Shown: positions 1-7,340, counted from the first letter of the stretch. The stretch is DNA of 64,000 nt from Modicisalibacter tunisiensis (GCF_020148005.1 NZ_JAGXFD010000001.1:1269337-1333336), one strand, 5' to 3'. Notes: generated by a model from the sequence alone, not told the origin. Numbers and translations are program-made.

Positions 1-438
1 CAGCACGTTGATCAGCCGCTGGGTGATCAATCGCTCCTGCCGGGCGGCGGAGGCCTGCAGGGCCCAGTCGAGGCGACGAGAGCAGCGCATCAGTTCGGAG
101 ACGCGCTCCACGGGATAGGCGCTCACCTGGCCGGTGGTGAGCATTACCGCCGTGCTGGTGTGGTCGTGATAGGTCAGGTCGCGCAGCCCCATGATGTCGC
201 CGGGCACGAACAGGTCGAGTATCTGCTGCGAGCCGTTGGCGGAACGGTGGTAACTGCAGGCCCAGCCGCGACACAGCGTGTAGAGGTGATCGGACGGCCT
301 CTGCGTCTGCCAGAGTTCCGAGCCCCGGGGCACGCGCCGGGGGTGGGCATCGAGTTCGGCGAGCAGGCTGGCGTCGCCGCCCGACAGCGTGACGTGCCGG
401 TCGATGTTCCTGGCCAGGTGGCTTTCCTGCGACAGCAT
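1..438 (-). CDS. Crp/Fnr-family regulator, partial at the window edge
   Basis: The gene starts at the ATG at 438 and runs off the left edge in frame, so only the first 146 residues are visible. An AGGAGTGG ribosome site precedes the ATG. The visible part is the cyclic-nucleotide-binding-type beta-roll of the Crp/Fnr family, with LYTLCRGWA, a GSQQILDLFVPGD segment and the start of the long dimer helix (LQASAARQERLITQRL). The DNA-binding domain lies outside the window. It is clearly a paralogue of the next gene (617-1363, same strand), with the same segment order and near-identical GWA, QQ-LD-F-PGD and SAARQ blocks. I see no N-terminal cysteine cluster, so it is not a classical oxygen-sensing Fnr. 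The ligand cannot be told. Confidence 0.85.
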   Translation of the reverse strand, partial: MLSQESHLARNIDRHVTLSGGDASLLAELDAHPRRVPRGSELWQTQRPSDHLYTLCRGWACSYHRSANGSQQILDLFVPGDIMGLRDLTYHDHTSTAVMLTTGQVSAYPVERVSELMRCSRRLDWALQASAARQERLITQRLINVL

Positions 439-616
439 GGCACCACTCCTTGTGCACCTTCTGTCTGTTTGTCACCAGCTCGCCGGCTCGAGGCGCAAGC
501 GGCCGGCGGTGATCGCTGGCACGAGGCGTGATCCAACCTGTCATCTTGGCAACAATTCGAGGCCAGTAGCAAGAAGCAAAATGTTACGGGAGCCGGCGGG
601 GCTGTCGTGGCCGGGG

Positions 617-1363
617 TTACTCGAACAGGTGCGCCAGGCAGGGATTGATGTGATCGCTGAACTTCTCGGGGCGAAAGTCGGAGATCTGCGAGAGGGTTTC
701 CAGGTCGTTGATCTGGAAGCTCCGGCGTCGGCGGGTAATCAGTCCGCGCTCCGCCAGGTCGCTCATGGTGCGGCTGACGTGGACTTCGCTCATGCCCAGC
801 AGCATGGCCAGCTGGCGCTGGGTGAGGGGCAGCGTGAAGCTGTTGCCGGTGGTTTCCTCGATCCGCTTGAGCCGGTAGTAGACCTCCAGGGCGAAGTGGC
901 CCAGACGCGAGCAGGCGTCGTTGCTCAGGACGTTCACCAGGCGTTCGGTGATCACGCTCTGCTGTCGTGCCGCCGAGGCATGCAGCCCCAGCGCCAGGCG
1001 CGGCGACCGGGTGAAGAGATCCTCGAGGCGGACCGTCGGGAACGGGCAGATGACGCCATCGGTGAGCATGACGGCGGTGGTGTAGTGGCTTCTCGAGGTT
1101 GCATCGCGAATCCCCATCACGTCGCCCGGGAGGAAGATGTCGAGCACCTGCTGGGCGCCGTTCTCGGAGCAGTGAAAGGCATAGGCCCAGCCGCTGCGCA
1201 GGGTGTAGAGCTGGGTGGGCGTTTCGTGCGCCTCCCACAGCACCTTGCCCTTGTCGACCTTCCGTGGATCCTTCTCCAGCGACTTGAGAAGGGCGATGTC
1301 GGAGGCCTGAAGGTTCACGTGGTGGGCGAGGTTCCTGGTGACGCAACTCACTGGCTGCTGCAT
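617..1363 (-). CDS. Crp/Fnr-family transcriptional regulator
   Basis: The protein has 248 residues, usual for the family. It has an N-terminal beta-roll with LYTLRSGWA and QQVLDIFLPGD, a dimerisation helix and a C-terminal winged helix-turn-helix (LTQRQLAMLLGMSEVHVSRTM). The longest open frame begins with a GTG at 1369, but AAGGA lies seven bases before the ATG at 1363 and only one base before the GTG, so I chose the ATG. The single near-N-terminal cysteine does not make a four-cysteine Fe-S site. It is tandem with its paralogue at 1-438 and divergent from the amidase at 1568. The shared upstream region (1364-1567) is where it could control the amidase and ectoine-synthase-like gene; that is inference from orientation only. 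Confidence 0.88.
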   Translation of the reverse strand: MQQPVSCVTRNLAHHVNLQASDIALLKSLEKDPRKVDKGKVLWEAHETPTQLYTLRSGWAYAFHCSENGAQQVLDIFLPGDVMGIRDATSRSHYTTAVMLTDGVICPFPTVRLEDLFTRSPRLALGLHASAARQQSVITERLVNVLSNDACSRLGHFALEVYYRLKRIEETTGNSFTLPLTQRQLAMLLGMSEVHVSRTMSDLAERGLITRRRRSFQINDLETLSQISDFRPEKFSDHINPCLAHLFE

Positions 1364-1567
1364 GTCCACATCCTTGTGTTACTGCGCGTGTCGGTGGCGT
1401 GCCCGGCCGGGCCTGACCCGGCGAGCGCCGACATAAATGTACAAGAAGTTCTTCGGGGACGGGAGTCCGGCGGCCGGAATGTGCTTGGGGCGGTTGGCCT
1501 GCTCGTCGATAGTCCGCTACGGTTATCAGAGACAAAGGAGTGAACGCACGGATTCAGGGAGGATGAT
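1364..1567. promoter_or_regulatory. Divergent promoter region between crp-like gene and amidase
   Basis: About 200 bases separate the two divergent starts. On the plus strand a weak sigma70 candidate is TTGGCC at 1494-1499, an 18-base spacer and TACGGT at 1518-1523. Around 1434-1446 there is an ACAT-AA-ATGT dyad running into TGTACAAG. The octamer TGTACAAG also occurs in the dyad upstream of the small RNA (3531-3538). This is a candidate operator for a local regulator, but the evidence is thin. Confidence 0.35.
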
Positions 1568-2983
1568 GTGAGCGATACTGACCTGGGAACCATGGATGCC
1601 GGTTCGCTGGTACGGCTGTTCGAATCCGGCGAGGCCTCGCCGCTGGAAGCGACACGGGCAGCGCTCGAGCGCATCGAACGCTTCAACGACGCGGTCAATG
1701 CCTATGTCCATGTGGATCGGGAGGGCGCCGAGAAGGCGGCCCGCGCCTCGGCCCGGCGCTGGGGCCAGGGCAAGCCGCTGAGCCCGATCGACGGGGTACC
1801 GGCCTCGCTGAAGGATCTTACCAATGTCGCCGGCATGCCGGCCCGGGAGGGGTCGCTGACCACCCCGGACACCCTCTGCGAGATGGACGCTCCTCCGGCG
1901 GCACGGCTGCGCGAGGCCGGGGCCGTGCTGCTGGGCAAGACCAATACCCCCGAGTTCGGCTGGAAGGCGGTCACCGACAACCGGGTCTACGGGACCACCT
2001 GCAACCCGTGGGACACGCGCCTGACTCCCGGTGGCTCGTCGGGCGGCGCGGCGGTGGCGGCCTCGCTCAACATGGGCGTGCTGCACCAGGGGGGCGATTC
2101 CGGCGGCTCGATACGCATTCCCGCGGCCTTCACCGGGGTCTTCGGCTTCAAGCCGACCTTCGGCTGGACGCCGCAGTGGCCGCCGGCCCAGGAGCCCTCG
2201 CTGTCGCACATCGGCCCGCTGACCCGCACGGTGTCGGATGCCGCGCGCATGCTCAACGTCATCGGCCGCTACGACTACCGTGACCCCTACGCCACCCGCG
2301 GCCAGCCCGACGACTGGGGCGTCGACATGGATTGCGACCTGCGCGGCCTGCGCATCGCCTATTCGCCGACGCTGGGCTATGCCGAGGTGGACCCGCAGAT
2401 CGCCGACCGGGTCCACGAGGCCGCGAAGCGGCTCGAGGCGCTGGGCGCCGAGCTCGTCGAGATCAATCCCGGGTTCACCTCGCCGATCGATATCTTCCGC
2501 AAGCTGTGGTTCACCGCCTCGCTGGAGCTGTGGTCGCAGTGCAACGAGCGCCAGCGCAAGGAGCTCGATCCGGGGCTGGTCGCCAACGCGCGTCACGCCG
2601 AGGCCTGGAGCGCGCTCGACCTGTTCCGGGCCCAGGCCGACCGGGCGCGCCTGGCCGAACAGCTCGAGCACTTCAATCAGGAGTATCACCTGCTGATGAC
2701 GCCGACGGTGCCGATCGAACCCTTCGAGATCAATCACGAGGTGCCGCCGGGCAGCGACATGCGTGACTGGGAGGAGTGGGCGCCGTTCTCCTACCCCTTC
2801 AACCTCAGCCAGCAGCCGGCGGCCTCGGTGCCGTGCGGCTTCACCGACGCCGGGCTGCCGGTGGGCTTTCAGCTGGCGGGGGGCAAGTACGACGACATTC
2901 GCGTGCTGCGCGCCTGCCATGCCTACATGGAGGCGCACCCGGCTCGCCACCCCACCGTGCCGGACCCCGCCCAGTACGGCTGA
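1568..2983 (+). CDS. Amidase signature family hydrolase
   Basis: This 471-residue protein is an amidase-signature enzyme, hydrolysing a C-N amide bond with a Ser-cisSer-Lys triad. The triad is visible as K82 (ASLKDL), S157/S158 (TPGGSSGGAA) and S181 (GDSGGSIRIP). The length matches the family's usual 450-500. The start is a GTG at 1568 with AGGGAGGA six bases upstream; two nearby ATGs run straight into TGA. About 120 bases downstream lies the ectoine-synthase-like gene on the same strand, and the two may be co-transcribed. There is no signal peptide, so it acts in the cytoplasm. The substrate is unknown: aryl or aliphatic amides, or an N-acyl amino compound related to ectoine metabolism, are possible, but only the neighbour suggests the latter. 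Confidence 0.9.
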   Translation: MSDTDLGTMDAGSLVRLFESGEASPLEATRAALERIERFNDAVNAYVHVDREGAEKAARASARRWGQGKPLSPIDGVPASLKDLTNVAGMPAREGSLTTPDTLCEMDAPPAARLREAGAVLLGKTNTPEFGWKAVTDNRVYGTTCNPWDTRLTPGGSSGGAAVAASLNMGVLHQGGDSGGSIRIPAAFTGVFGFKPTFGWTPQWPPAQEPSLSHIGPLTRTVSDAARMLNVIGRYDYRDPYATRGQPDDWGVDMDCDLRGLRIAYSPTLGYAEVDPQIADRVHEAAKRLEALGAELVEINPGFTSPIDIFRKLWFTASLELWSQCNERQRKELDPGLVANARHAEAWSALDLFRAQADRARLAEQLEHFNQEYHLLMTPTVPIEPFEINHEVPPGSDMRDWEEWAPFSYPFNLSQQPAASVPCGFTDAGLPVGFQLAGGKYDDIRVLRACHAYMEAHPARHPTVPDPAQYG

Positions 2984-3102
2984 ACCGCGGAATTCACCAG
3001 GTCGCCGCTGGGGCCGCAGGGCCCCGGTCGGCACGGGCCCGGCGTAGCGTGCCGCCGGCGGCCTGTCACCACGCCGACAGTCGAAGCAAGGAGGAGCGTT
3101 CG

Positions 3103-3504
3103 ATGATTGTTCGTGACCACAAGGATGCCGAAGCCAGCGCCGTCGACGAGGAGAAGTTCATCAGTCGCCGTTACACGCTGCGTGCCGACGGCATGGGCCA
3201 TTCCGTGCACGAGACTTATATCAAGCCCGGGCAGGCGCTGCACATGTGGTACAAGAACCACAAGGAGTCGGTCATCTGCATCGAGGGCGAGGGCCGGATC
3301 GAGGATCTGACCGAGGGTGGCTCCTGGGAGCTCAAGCCGGGGGTGCTCTATGCCCTCGACAAGCATCAGAAGCACATCCTCAGCAGCGAGAAGGGCATGA
3401 CGGTGCTGTGCGTCTTCACGCCGTCGCTGGTCGGCCCCGAGGATCACGATGCCGAGGGCAGCTATCCGCTCTACGATGACGACGGCACGCTGATCAAGCA
3501 TTGA
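3103..3504 (+). CDS. Orphan ectoine synthase-like protein (EctC family)
   Basis: This 133-residue cupin belongs to the EctC family, which cyclises N-gamma-acetyl-diaminobutyrate to ectoine. Hallmarks seen include CIEGEGRIEDL, the DKHQKHIL segment and VFTPSLVGPEDH. Aligned by eye to EctC, the metal ligands are all present: E55, Y83 and H91. The substrate-pocket residues T38, C103, F105 and E113 are also kept, while the usual Trp near residue 20 is Phe (F19). A GGAGG ribosome site sits before the ATG. There is no ectA or ectB beside it, so it is a solitary ectC homologue behind an amidase. EctC is known to have side reactions with other amino-acid amides such as glutamine, so it may make or open a related cyclic amidine. 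Function beyond the family is inference. Confidence 0.88.
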   Translation: MIVRDHKDAEASAVDEEKFISRRYTLRADGMGHSVHETYIKPGQALHMWYKNHKESVICIEGEGRIEDLTEGGSWELKPGVLYALDKHQKHILSSEKGMTVLCVFTPSLVGPEDHDAEGSYPLYDDDGTLIKH

Positions 3505-3509
3505 GTTCG

Positions 3510-3547
3510 TTGGACAGCCTGTAAAAAATTGTACAAGGCTTGTCCAA
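3510..3547. repeat. Long imperfect inverted repeat upstream of the small RNA
   Basis: The arms are TTGGACA-GCC-TGTA (3510-3523) and TACA-AGGC-TTGTCCAA (3532-3547), with an 8-base AT-rich centre; the arms match apart from two single-base gaps. It starts six bases after the ectC-like stop and its right arm overlaps the -35 element of the small-RNA promoter. It could be an activator or repressor site for the small RNA. The inner TGTAA...TACA dyad only loosely resembles the GacA/UvrY consensus. A transcription-end role for ectC is less likely because no U run follows. Confidence 0.6.
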
Positions 3548-3568
3548 TAAATCCATGTTGTCTATATT
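3540..3568 (+). promoter_or_regulatory. Sigma70 promoter of the small RNA
   Basis: TTGTCC at 3540-3545, exactly 17 bases, then TATATT at 3563-3568. Predicted transcription start is near 3575. There is no coding start at a sensible distance downstream, which fits an RNA gene. Confidence 0.65.
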
Positions 3569-3574
3569 GAAGGT

Positions 3575-3749
3575 GAAGCGGCGGCCGGGACGGCTGCCTC
3601 GCGACGCAAGGAAGCGTGGGCCAGGAAAGGCCCGGCATTGGCAAGGGGCACGGAACGGCGCCGTCACGACAGGGAGTCATGACCGCCAGGGAAGCCCGCC
3701 AGCACCCCCATCTCCCTTGAACCCCGTACCCCCTGCGGGGTTTTCTTTT
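3575..3749 (+). ncRNA. Probable CsrB/RsmZ-type sRNA (CsrA-sequestering)
   Basis: A stretch of about 175 nt between a good sigma70 promoter and a strong intrinsic terminator carries six GGA motifs (near 3588, 3610, 3624, 3652, 3673 and 3690). Four sit in the loop of a short perfect or near-perfect hairpin: GCC-GGGAC-GGC (3584-3594), ACGC-AAGGAA-GCGT (3604-3617), GGGCC-AGGAAA-GGCCC (3618-3633) and GAC-AGGGA-GTC (3668-3678), the last extended by outer GTCA/TGAC pairs. GGA presented in small loops is the defining feature of CsrB/CsrC/RsmY/RsmZ RNAs, which titrate the translational regulator CsrA/RsmA. No convincing reading frame with a ribosome site spans it. The exact 5' end is inferred from the promoter. 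Confidence 0.75.
3721..3749 (+). terminator. Intrinsic terminator of the small RNA
   Basis: Stem ACCCCG/CGGGGT with a nine-base loop, followed by TTTTCTTTT (the stem's last T begins this run). It ends the GGA-hairpin RNA. Confidence 0.85.
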
Positions 3750-3893
3750 GTCCTGGGTAGAGAAGACGATGGCGTGTCACCGCCGTCGAGGAAAATCGTG
3801 GCCCGCCATTTGAGTGGAGGCAAAAATATGGCATCGTTGTCTCCCCCAGTGCATGGGCGCCAGTGACGTGAAGGTAGCCAAGGAGGTATAGCG

Positions 3894-4064
3894 GTGGCGA
3901 CGGAGCTCGACAAGGAAGAGGCAAGGCTGGCGCAGAGTGACGCGGAGGCATACCTGCGTCTGGCCAATGCCATGAGCGAGGCGGGCATGGCATCGGTCAC
4001 GCCGCATTATCTGCGGACCCTGGCGGAACAGCTGCGCCAGGAGCGCGACTCGAAGGAGGCCTGA
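3894..4064 (+). CDS. Small hypothetical cytoplasmic protein (56 aa)
   Basis: The frame begins with GTG at 3894, preceded at a good distance by AGGAGG (3881-3886), and ends at TGA 4062-4064. The 56-residue product starts MATELDKEEARLAQSD and is acidic, with two probable helices (residues 8-30 and 36-52) separated by a short VTPHY turn. There is no signal peptide, cysteine or membrane segment. I do not recognise it. It lies between the small RNA's terminator and the tRNA-Thr promoter and is not obviously linked to either. The strong ribosome site is the main evidence that it is real. Confidence 0.6.
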   Translation: MATELDKEEARLAQSDAEAYLRLANAMSEAGMASVTPHYLRTLAEQLRQERDSKEA

Positions 4065-4080
4065 TCCAAGGGGCAGGCGC

Positions 4081-4109
4081 TTGTCGAGCCGCGGGCAAGT
4101 GAGTAATAT
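4081..4109 (+). promoter_or_regulatory. Sigma70 promoter of tRNA-Thr
   Basis: TTGTCG at 4081-4086, 17-base spacer, TAATAT at 4104-4109. The predicted start is a few bases before the tRNA 5' end at 4120. Confidence 0.7.
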
Positions 4110-4119
4110 CCGGCCCAGC

Positions 4120-4195
4120 GCCGGCGTAGCTCAGCTGGTAGAGCAACGCACTCGTAATGCGTAGGTCGGTGGTTCGAGTCCACTCGCCGGCACCA
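4120..4195 (+). tRNA. tRNA-Thr (anticodon CGT)
   Basis: A complete cloverleaf: acceptor arm GCCGGCG/CGCCGGC, D arm with AGCTCAGCTGGTAGAGC, anticodon stem ACGCA/TGCGT around loop CTCGTAA (anticodon CGT, reading ACG), T arm GGTTCGAGTCC, and an encoded 3' CCA after discriminator A. Total 76 nt. Nothing on the 3' side looks like an integrated element, and I see no duplicated tRNA end. Confidence 0.97.
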
Positions 4196-4207
4196 GAAAG
4201 ATCATGA

Positions 4208-4245
4208 AAAACGGTCACTTGGCGATTCGTCGCGGTGGCCGTTTT
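4208..4245 (+). terminator. Intrinsic terminator after tRNA-Thr (bidirectional form)
   Basis: An 11-base stem AAAACGGTCAC/GTGGCCGTTTT with one G-U pair and a 16-base loop. The T run lies within the right arm, and the A run on the left makes it usable from the other strand too, where the HAD phosphatase gene ends at 4286. Confidence 0.65.
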
Positions 4246-4285
4246 GCGTTGATGGATCGGCAAGCCGCTTTCCCCCTTCGGGGCC

Positions 4286-5098
4286 TCAGCACCGGCCGGG
4301 GCGAGCCCGCCGGGCGGCAAGCAGATGCTCGGCCATCTCCACGAAGCCTTCCCCATGGCCGGCCTCGCACAGCCAGCGCGGCGGCGTGGGCAGTTGGTCG
4401 AGGTGCGGCGCGAGGTTGGCGACCCCCACGCTGAGGGGCTGCCGCGCGAACAGCGGCGCGTCGTTCGGGGCATCGCCGATGAACAGCACGCGCCGCTGCT
4501 GCTCCGCCACCGACAGCCCCAGGTCGTGCTCCAGCACCCAGGCGGCCATCGTCGCCTTGTCATGCTCGCCGAACCAGGCATTGACGTGGATCGAGCTGGC
4601 CCGGGCCCGGGCGCCCTCGGCCCGGAAGGTGGCCAGCAGGCGCTCGACTTGAGCCGCGGCGAGGGGCGGCACGTCCTGGGCATGGTCGACGGCGACATCC
4701 GCCAGCCGGTAGGGCTGGTCGGCAGCCAGCCGTGCGTCCGGTACCGCCTGCATCGCGCGCTCGGCGATCGTCAGCAGTCGGCGCTGCTCGTCGCGCAGCG
4801 TGGCCAGCGGGCGCACGCTGTGGCAGTCCAGGCCGCCGCCGGCGGCGCGCTTCAGGCGCAATGCGCCGCTCTCGCCGATGACTGCCGCGACCGGCCAGGC
4901 GCGCACGATATGGTCGCACCAGCCGGCACAGCCGCCGGTAACCGGCACCACCGCGACTCCCGCGTCGGCCAGGCGCTCGATGGCGGCCAGCGTGGCGCTG
5001 GACAGCCGCCCCCGGCGGGTCAGGGTGTCGTCGACATCGGTGAGCACGACATCCACGGCGGCCAGTTCCGGGGACGACGTCATCTTCATCGGGCTCAT
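4286..5098 (-). CDS. HAD-superfamily phosphatase (class IIB, Cof/MPGP-like)
   Basis: About 270 residues. The HAD motifs are visible in order: VLTDVDDTLT near the N-terminus (nucleophile and acid Asp), VPVTGG (motif II), the lysine in EHDKATMAAW (motif III) and FIGDAPNDAPLF (motif IV). The spacing, with a large cap between motifs II and III, is that of class IIB enzymes such as Cof-type sugar phosphatases and mannosyl-3-phosphoglycerate phosphatase. I set the start at the ATG at 5098 because upstream codons translate into low-quality sequence; methionines at 5089 and 5083 are alternatives. It lies just downstream of a Crp-like gene on the same strand. A link to a glycosylglycerate osmolyte is possible but unsupported here, since no synthase is adjacent. 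Confidence 0.75.
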   Translation of the reverse strand: MSPMKMTSSPELAAVDVVLTDVDDTLTRRGRLSSATLAAIERLADAGVAVVPVTGGCAGWCDHIVRAWPVAAVIGESGALRLKRAAGGGLDCHSVRPLATLRDEQRRLLTIAERAMQAVPDARLAADQPYRLADVAVDHAQDVPPLAAAQVERLLATFRAEGARARASSIHVNAWFGEHDKATMAAWVLEHDLGLSVAEQQRRVLFIGDAPNDAPLFARQPLSVGVANLAPHLDQLPTPPRWLCEAGHGEGFVEMAEHLLAARRARPGRC

Positions 5099-5183
5099 GG
5101 GCACTCTCGATCGGCGGTGGTGGCTGACAGCGGATGGTGCCGCACTCGGCGACGAATCGCCACGCCGGATGTCACCGGCGAGA

Positions 5184-5945
5184 CTATCCCGGTTCGATGG
5201 TGGTCGGCGGCTCGGCGGCCAGCAGCTGGGTGTCGCACTGCAGGTAGGCGCCATTGAAGCCGGCCAGGCGCTCCAGGCGGACCGGGTCGAGAATCTGGAT
5301 GTGGTAGTGCTGGCGACGCACCAGGCCCAGGCAGGCCAGGGATGAGAAGGTGCGGCTGATGTGCACCGGACTCATGCCCAGCGCATCGGCCAGGTCCTGT
5401 TGCGACAGGGGCAGCAGAAAGCCCTGCCGGGCATCGTTCGCCGGTTCCTGCAGCCGTGCGTGGCACTCGCAGAGAAAATGCGCCAGGCGCTCGCGAGCGT
5501 TGCGGCGGGCGATGCTCACCAGGCGCTCGGCGAGCATCGCCTGACGCTGGTTGGCAATGACGAACAGGGCGCTGCGCAGGCGCGGGGCGCGCTCGAAGAG
5601 CTCGCGTAAATGGGAGTAGGAATATTCGCTGATCTCCCCGTCGGTGAGCATCGAGACATCATTGCGTCGTGCGCCATCGGCCAGTTCGCCGAAGCCCAGG
5701 ATGTCGCCGGGCAGGAAGATTTCCAGCAGCTGGCGACTGCCGTCGGGCAGGTAGCGGGCGGAGCAGGCCCAGCCTTCCCTGAGCACCAGCAGGGTATCCG
5801 CCGAGTCGCCCTCGTGCCACAGCCAGTCGCCTGCCGAGACGGCACGGGGGGCACGTTTCATGTCGACGAGTAGGGCCAGCTCGGCCCTCGTCAGAGACAC
5901 TATATGCTGAAGCCGCCTTATCATGTGACTGCTAAAGTCCTGCAC
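5184..5945 (-). CDS. Crp/Fnr-family transcriptional regulator (third in the region)
   Basis: This 253-residue protein has the same architecture as the two at 1-1363: beta-roll with LLVLREGWA and RQLLEIFLPGD, a dimer helix (LFVIANQRQAMLAERL) and a C-terminal helix-turn-helix (LSQQDLADALGMSPVHISRTF). The longest frame starts with a TTG at 5963, but AGGAGA lies just upstream of the GTG at 5945, so I chose that; an ATG at 5924 lacks a ribosome site. It is divergent from ectD, separated by about 360 bases, and so is a candidate regulator of ectD. It lacks an Fnr-type cysteine cluster. Its C-terminal tail is longer than usual (about 25 residues after the wing). Confidence 0.87.
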   Translation of the reverse strand: MQDFSSHMIRRLQHIVSLTRAELALLVDMKRAPRAVSAGDWLWHEGDSADTLLVLREGWACSARYLPDGSRQLLEIFLPGDILGFGELADGARRNDVSMLTDGEISEYSYSHLRELFERAPRLRSALFVIANQRQAMLAERLVSIARRNARERLAHFLCECHARLQEPANDARQGFLLPLSQQDLADALGMSPVHISRTFSSLACLGLVRRQHYHIQILDPVRLERLAGFNGAYLQCDTQLLAAEPPTTIEPG

Positions 5946-6303
5946 GCACTCTCCTGAGCACAACCCGAAAAAGGGGCCAAGAAACCACGTTGGCCCGCGT
6001 CTTGCGATAACGTGGGTTTACTTTTTTGAGCGACTTTCTCTGCAGGTTCCTCGCCATTCGTGCTCGGCGCCAGGCACGGCGGCACGGCTTGTCTGGCGGC
6101 CAGTTGGCAGCGCGGCGACAGGATCCCCGTCGCCGGTACTTTACCGGCAAGCCTTTGGGGGGCCGAGAACGGTTGCAAGTTATGTTAAATATTCTAGGAT
6201 ACAGCCGCCAAGGCCAGACAAGGATTTCGGAAGACTCCGTGTGATTCACGCTGATGGCTGAGGACTGGACCTGAACCTGATCACAGGCACTGGAGGTGAT
6301 TGG
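5946..6303. other. Intergenic region between crp-like gene and ectD
   Basis: This 358-base stretch has no supported gene; short frames in it lack ribosome sites. It is locally AT-rich around 6173-6200, where the ectD promoter candidate lies. Nothing else stands out. Confidence 0.6.
6173..6200 (+). promoter_or_regulatory. Candidate ectD promoter
   Basis: TTGCAA at 6173-6178, 16-base spacer, TAGGAT at 6195-6200, inside the most AT-rich patch of the intergenic region. It would give a leader of about 100 nt before ectD. Confidence 0.5.
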
Positions 6304-7248
6304 ATGTCAGTACAGACCGCATCCCGCAACCTGAATACCGCAGCACACGACCCGCAGCGCCGGGACGCCTACCCCACCCGGCTCGCCGGGCAGCCCGACA
6401 CCCTGCTGATGCCGCGTCATGAAAGGGTGGTCAAGGGCACGGCCGAGGAAGGCCCCCTTGATGATCAACAGCTCGACACCTTCGAGCGCCAGGGCTTTCT
6501 CTTCGAGCCCGGTTTCCTGTCCGCCGCCGAGGTGGCCGAGTTGCGCAATGAACTCAAGGCGCTGCTCGACAACGATGCCTATCGCGGCAAGGACTTCTCC
6601 ATCACCGAGCCGGACAGCCGGGAGATCCGTTCGCTGTTCGCCGTGCATTTCCTGTCGCAGCGCTTCGCCGAGCTGGCTCGCGACCCGCGGCTGACCGGCC
6701 GCGTGCGCCAGATTCTCGGCGGCGACGCCTACGTGCACCAGTCGCGGATCAACTACAAGCCCGGCTTCCACGGCAAGGGCTTCAACTGGCATTCGGACTT
6801 CGAGACCTGGCACGCCGAGGACGGCATGCCGGCGATGCACGCCGTGAGTGCGTCGATCGTGCTCACCGACAACCACCACTTCAACGGCCCGCTGATGCTG
6901 ATCCCCGGCTCGCACAAGGTCTTCGTGCCCTGCCTGGGAGAGACCCCGGACGATCATCACAAGCAGTCGCTGAAGACCCAGCAGTTCGGCGTGCCCGGCT
7001 TCGATGCGCTGGAGCAGTTGATCGACGCCAACGGCATCGAGTCGCCCACCGGGGCGGCCGGCGGTCTGCTGCTGTTCGACTGCAACACCCTGCACGGGTC
7101 GAACGCCAACATGTCCCCGGACCCGCGCAGCAACGTGTTCTTCGTCTACAACCGCTGGGACAACGCCTGTGTCGAGCCCTACGGCGCCCGCCGGCGTCGG
7201 CCCGCGTTCCTCGCCCATCGCCCCGAGGAAACCTGGCGCCCCGAGTGA
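6304..7248 (+). CDS. ectD: Ectoine hydroxylase EctD
   Basis: EctD is a cytoplasmic non-haem Fe(II)/2-oxoglutarate dioxygenase that converts ectoine to 5-hydroxyectoine. The 314-residue protein carries the family signature FNWHSDFETWHAEDGM at residues 160-175. The iron triad is H163, D165 and H264 (NTLHGSN), and R275 (DPRSN) fits the 2-oxoglutarate salt bridge. GGAGGT precedes the ATG. It stands alone, away from any ectABC operon, behind its own promoter and in front of a strong terminator, as is common where ectD is separately induced by salt or heat. The first 40 residues are family-typical and show no export signal. Confidence 0.97.
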   Translation: MSVQTASRNLNTAAHDPQRRDAYPTRLAGQPDTLLMPRHERVVKGTAEEGPLDDQQLDTFERQGFLFEPGFLSAAEVAELRNELKALLDNDAYRGKDFSITEPDSREIRSLFAVHFLSQRFAELARDPRLTGRVRQILGGDAYVHQSRINYKPGFHGKGFNWHSDFETWHAEDGMPAMHAVSASIVLTDNHHFNGPLMLIPGSHKVFVPCLGETPDDHHKQSLKTQQFGVPGFDALEQLIDANGIESPTGAAGGLLLFDCNTLHGSNANMSPDPRSNVFFVYNRWDNACVEPYGARRRRPAFLAHRPEETWRPE

Positions 7249-7288
7249 CGCCGACCCCACTGTCTCCCGACGAGGCAGCGAGCCGACG

Positions 7289-7320
7289 ACGACCCCGCCC
7301 GAGCGCGGGGTCGTTGTTTT
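7289..7320 (+). terminator. Intrinsic terminator of ectD
   Basis: A perfect 10-base stem ACGACCCCGC/GCGGGGTCGT with a six-base loop, followed by TGTTTT. It starts about 40 bases after the ectD stop. Confidence 0.9.
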
Positions 7321-7340
7321 CTGGCGAGCGGCCTGGGGTA

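Noticed and set aside
3540-3866. A 108-codon open frame over the small RNA region
   Set aside because: It runs straight through the intrinsic terminator at 3721-3749, has no ribosome site and no domain.
3769-3868. Very short reading frames (12-14 codons) upstream of the 56-aa gene
   Set aside because: One has a plausible GGAGG but the peptides are too short to support without conservation data.
4120-4285. Possible integration site at tRNA-Thr
   Set aside because: No integrase gene, no repeated tRNA 3' end, and the downstream hairpin is an ordinary terminator.
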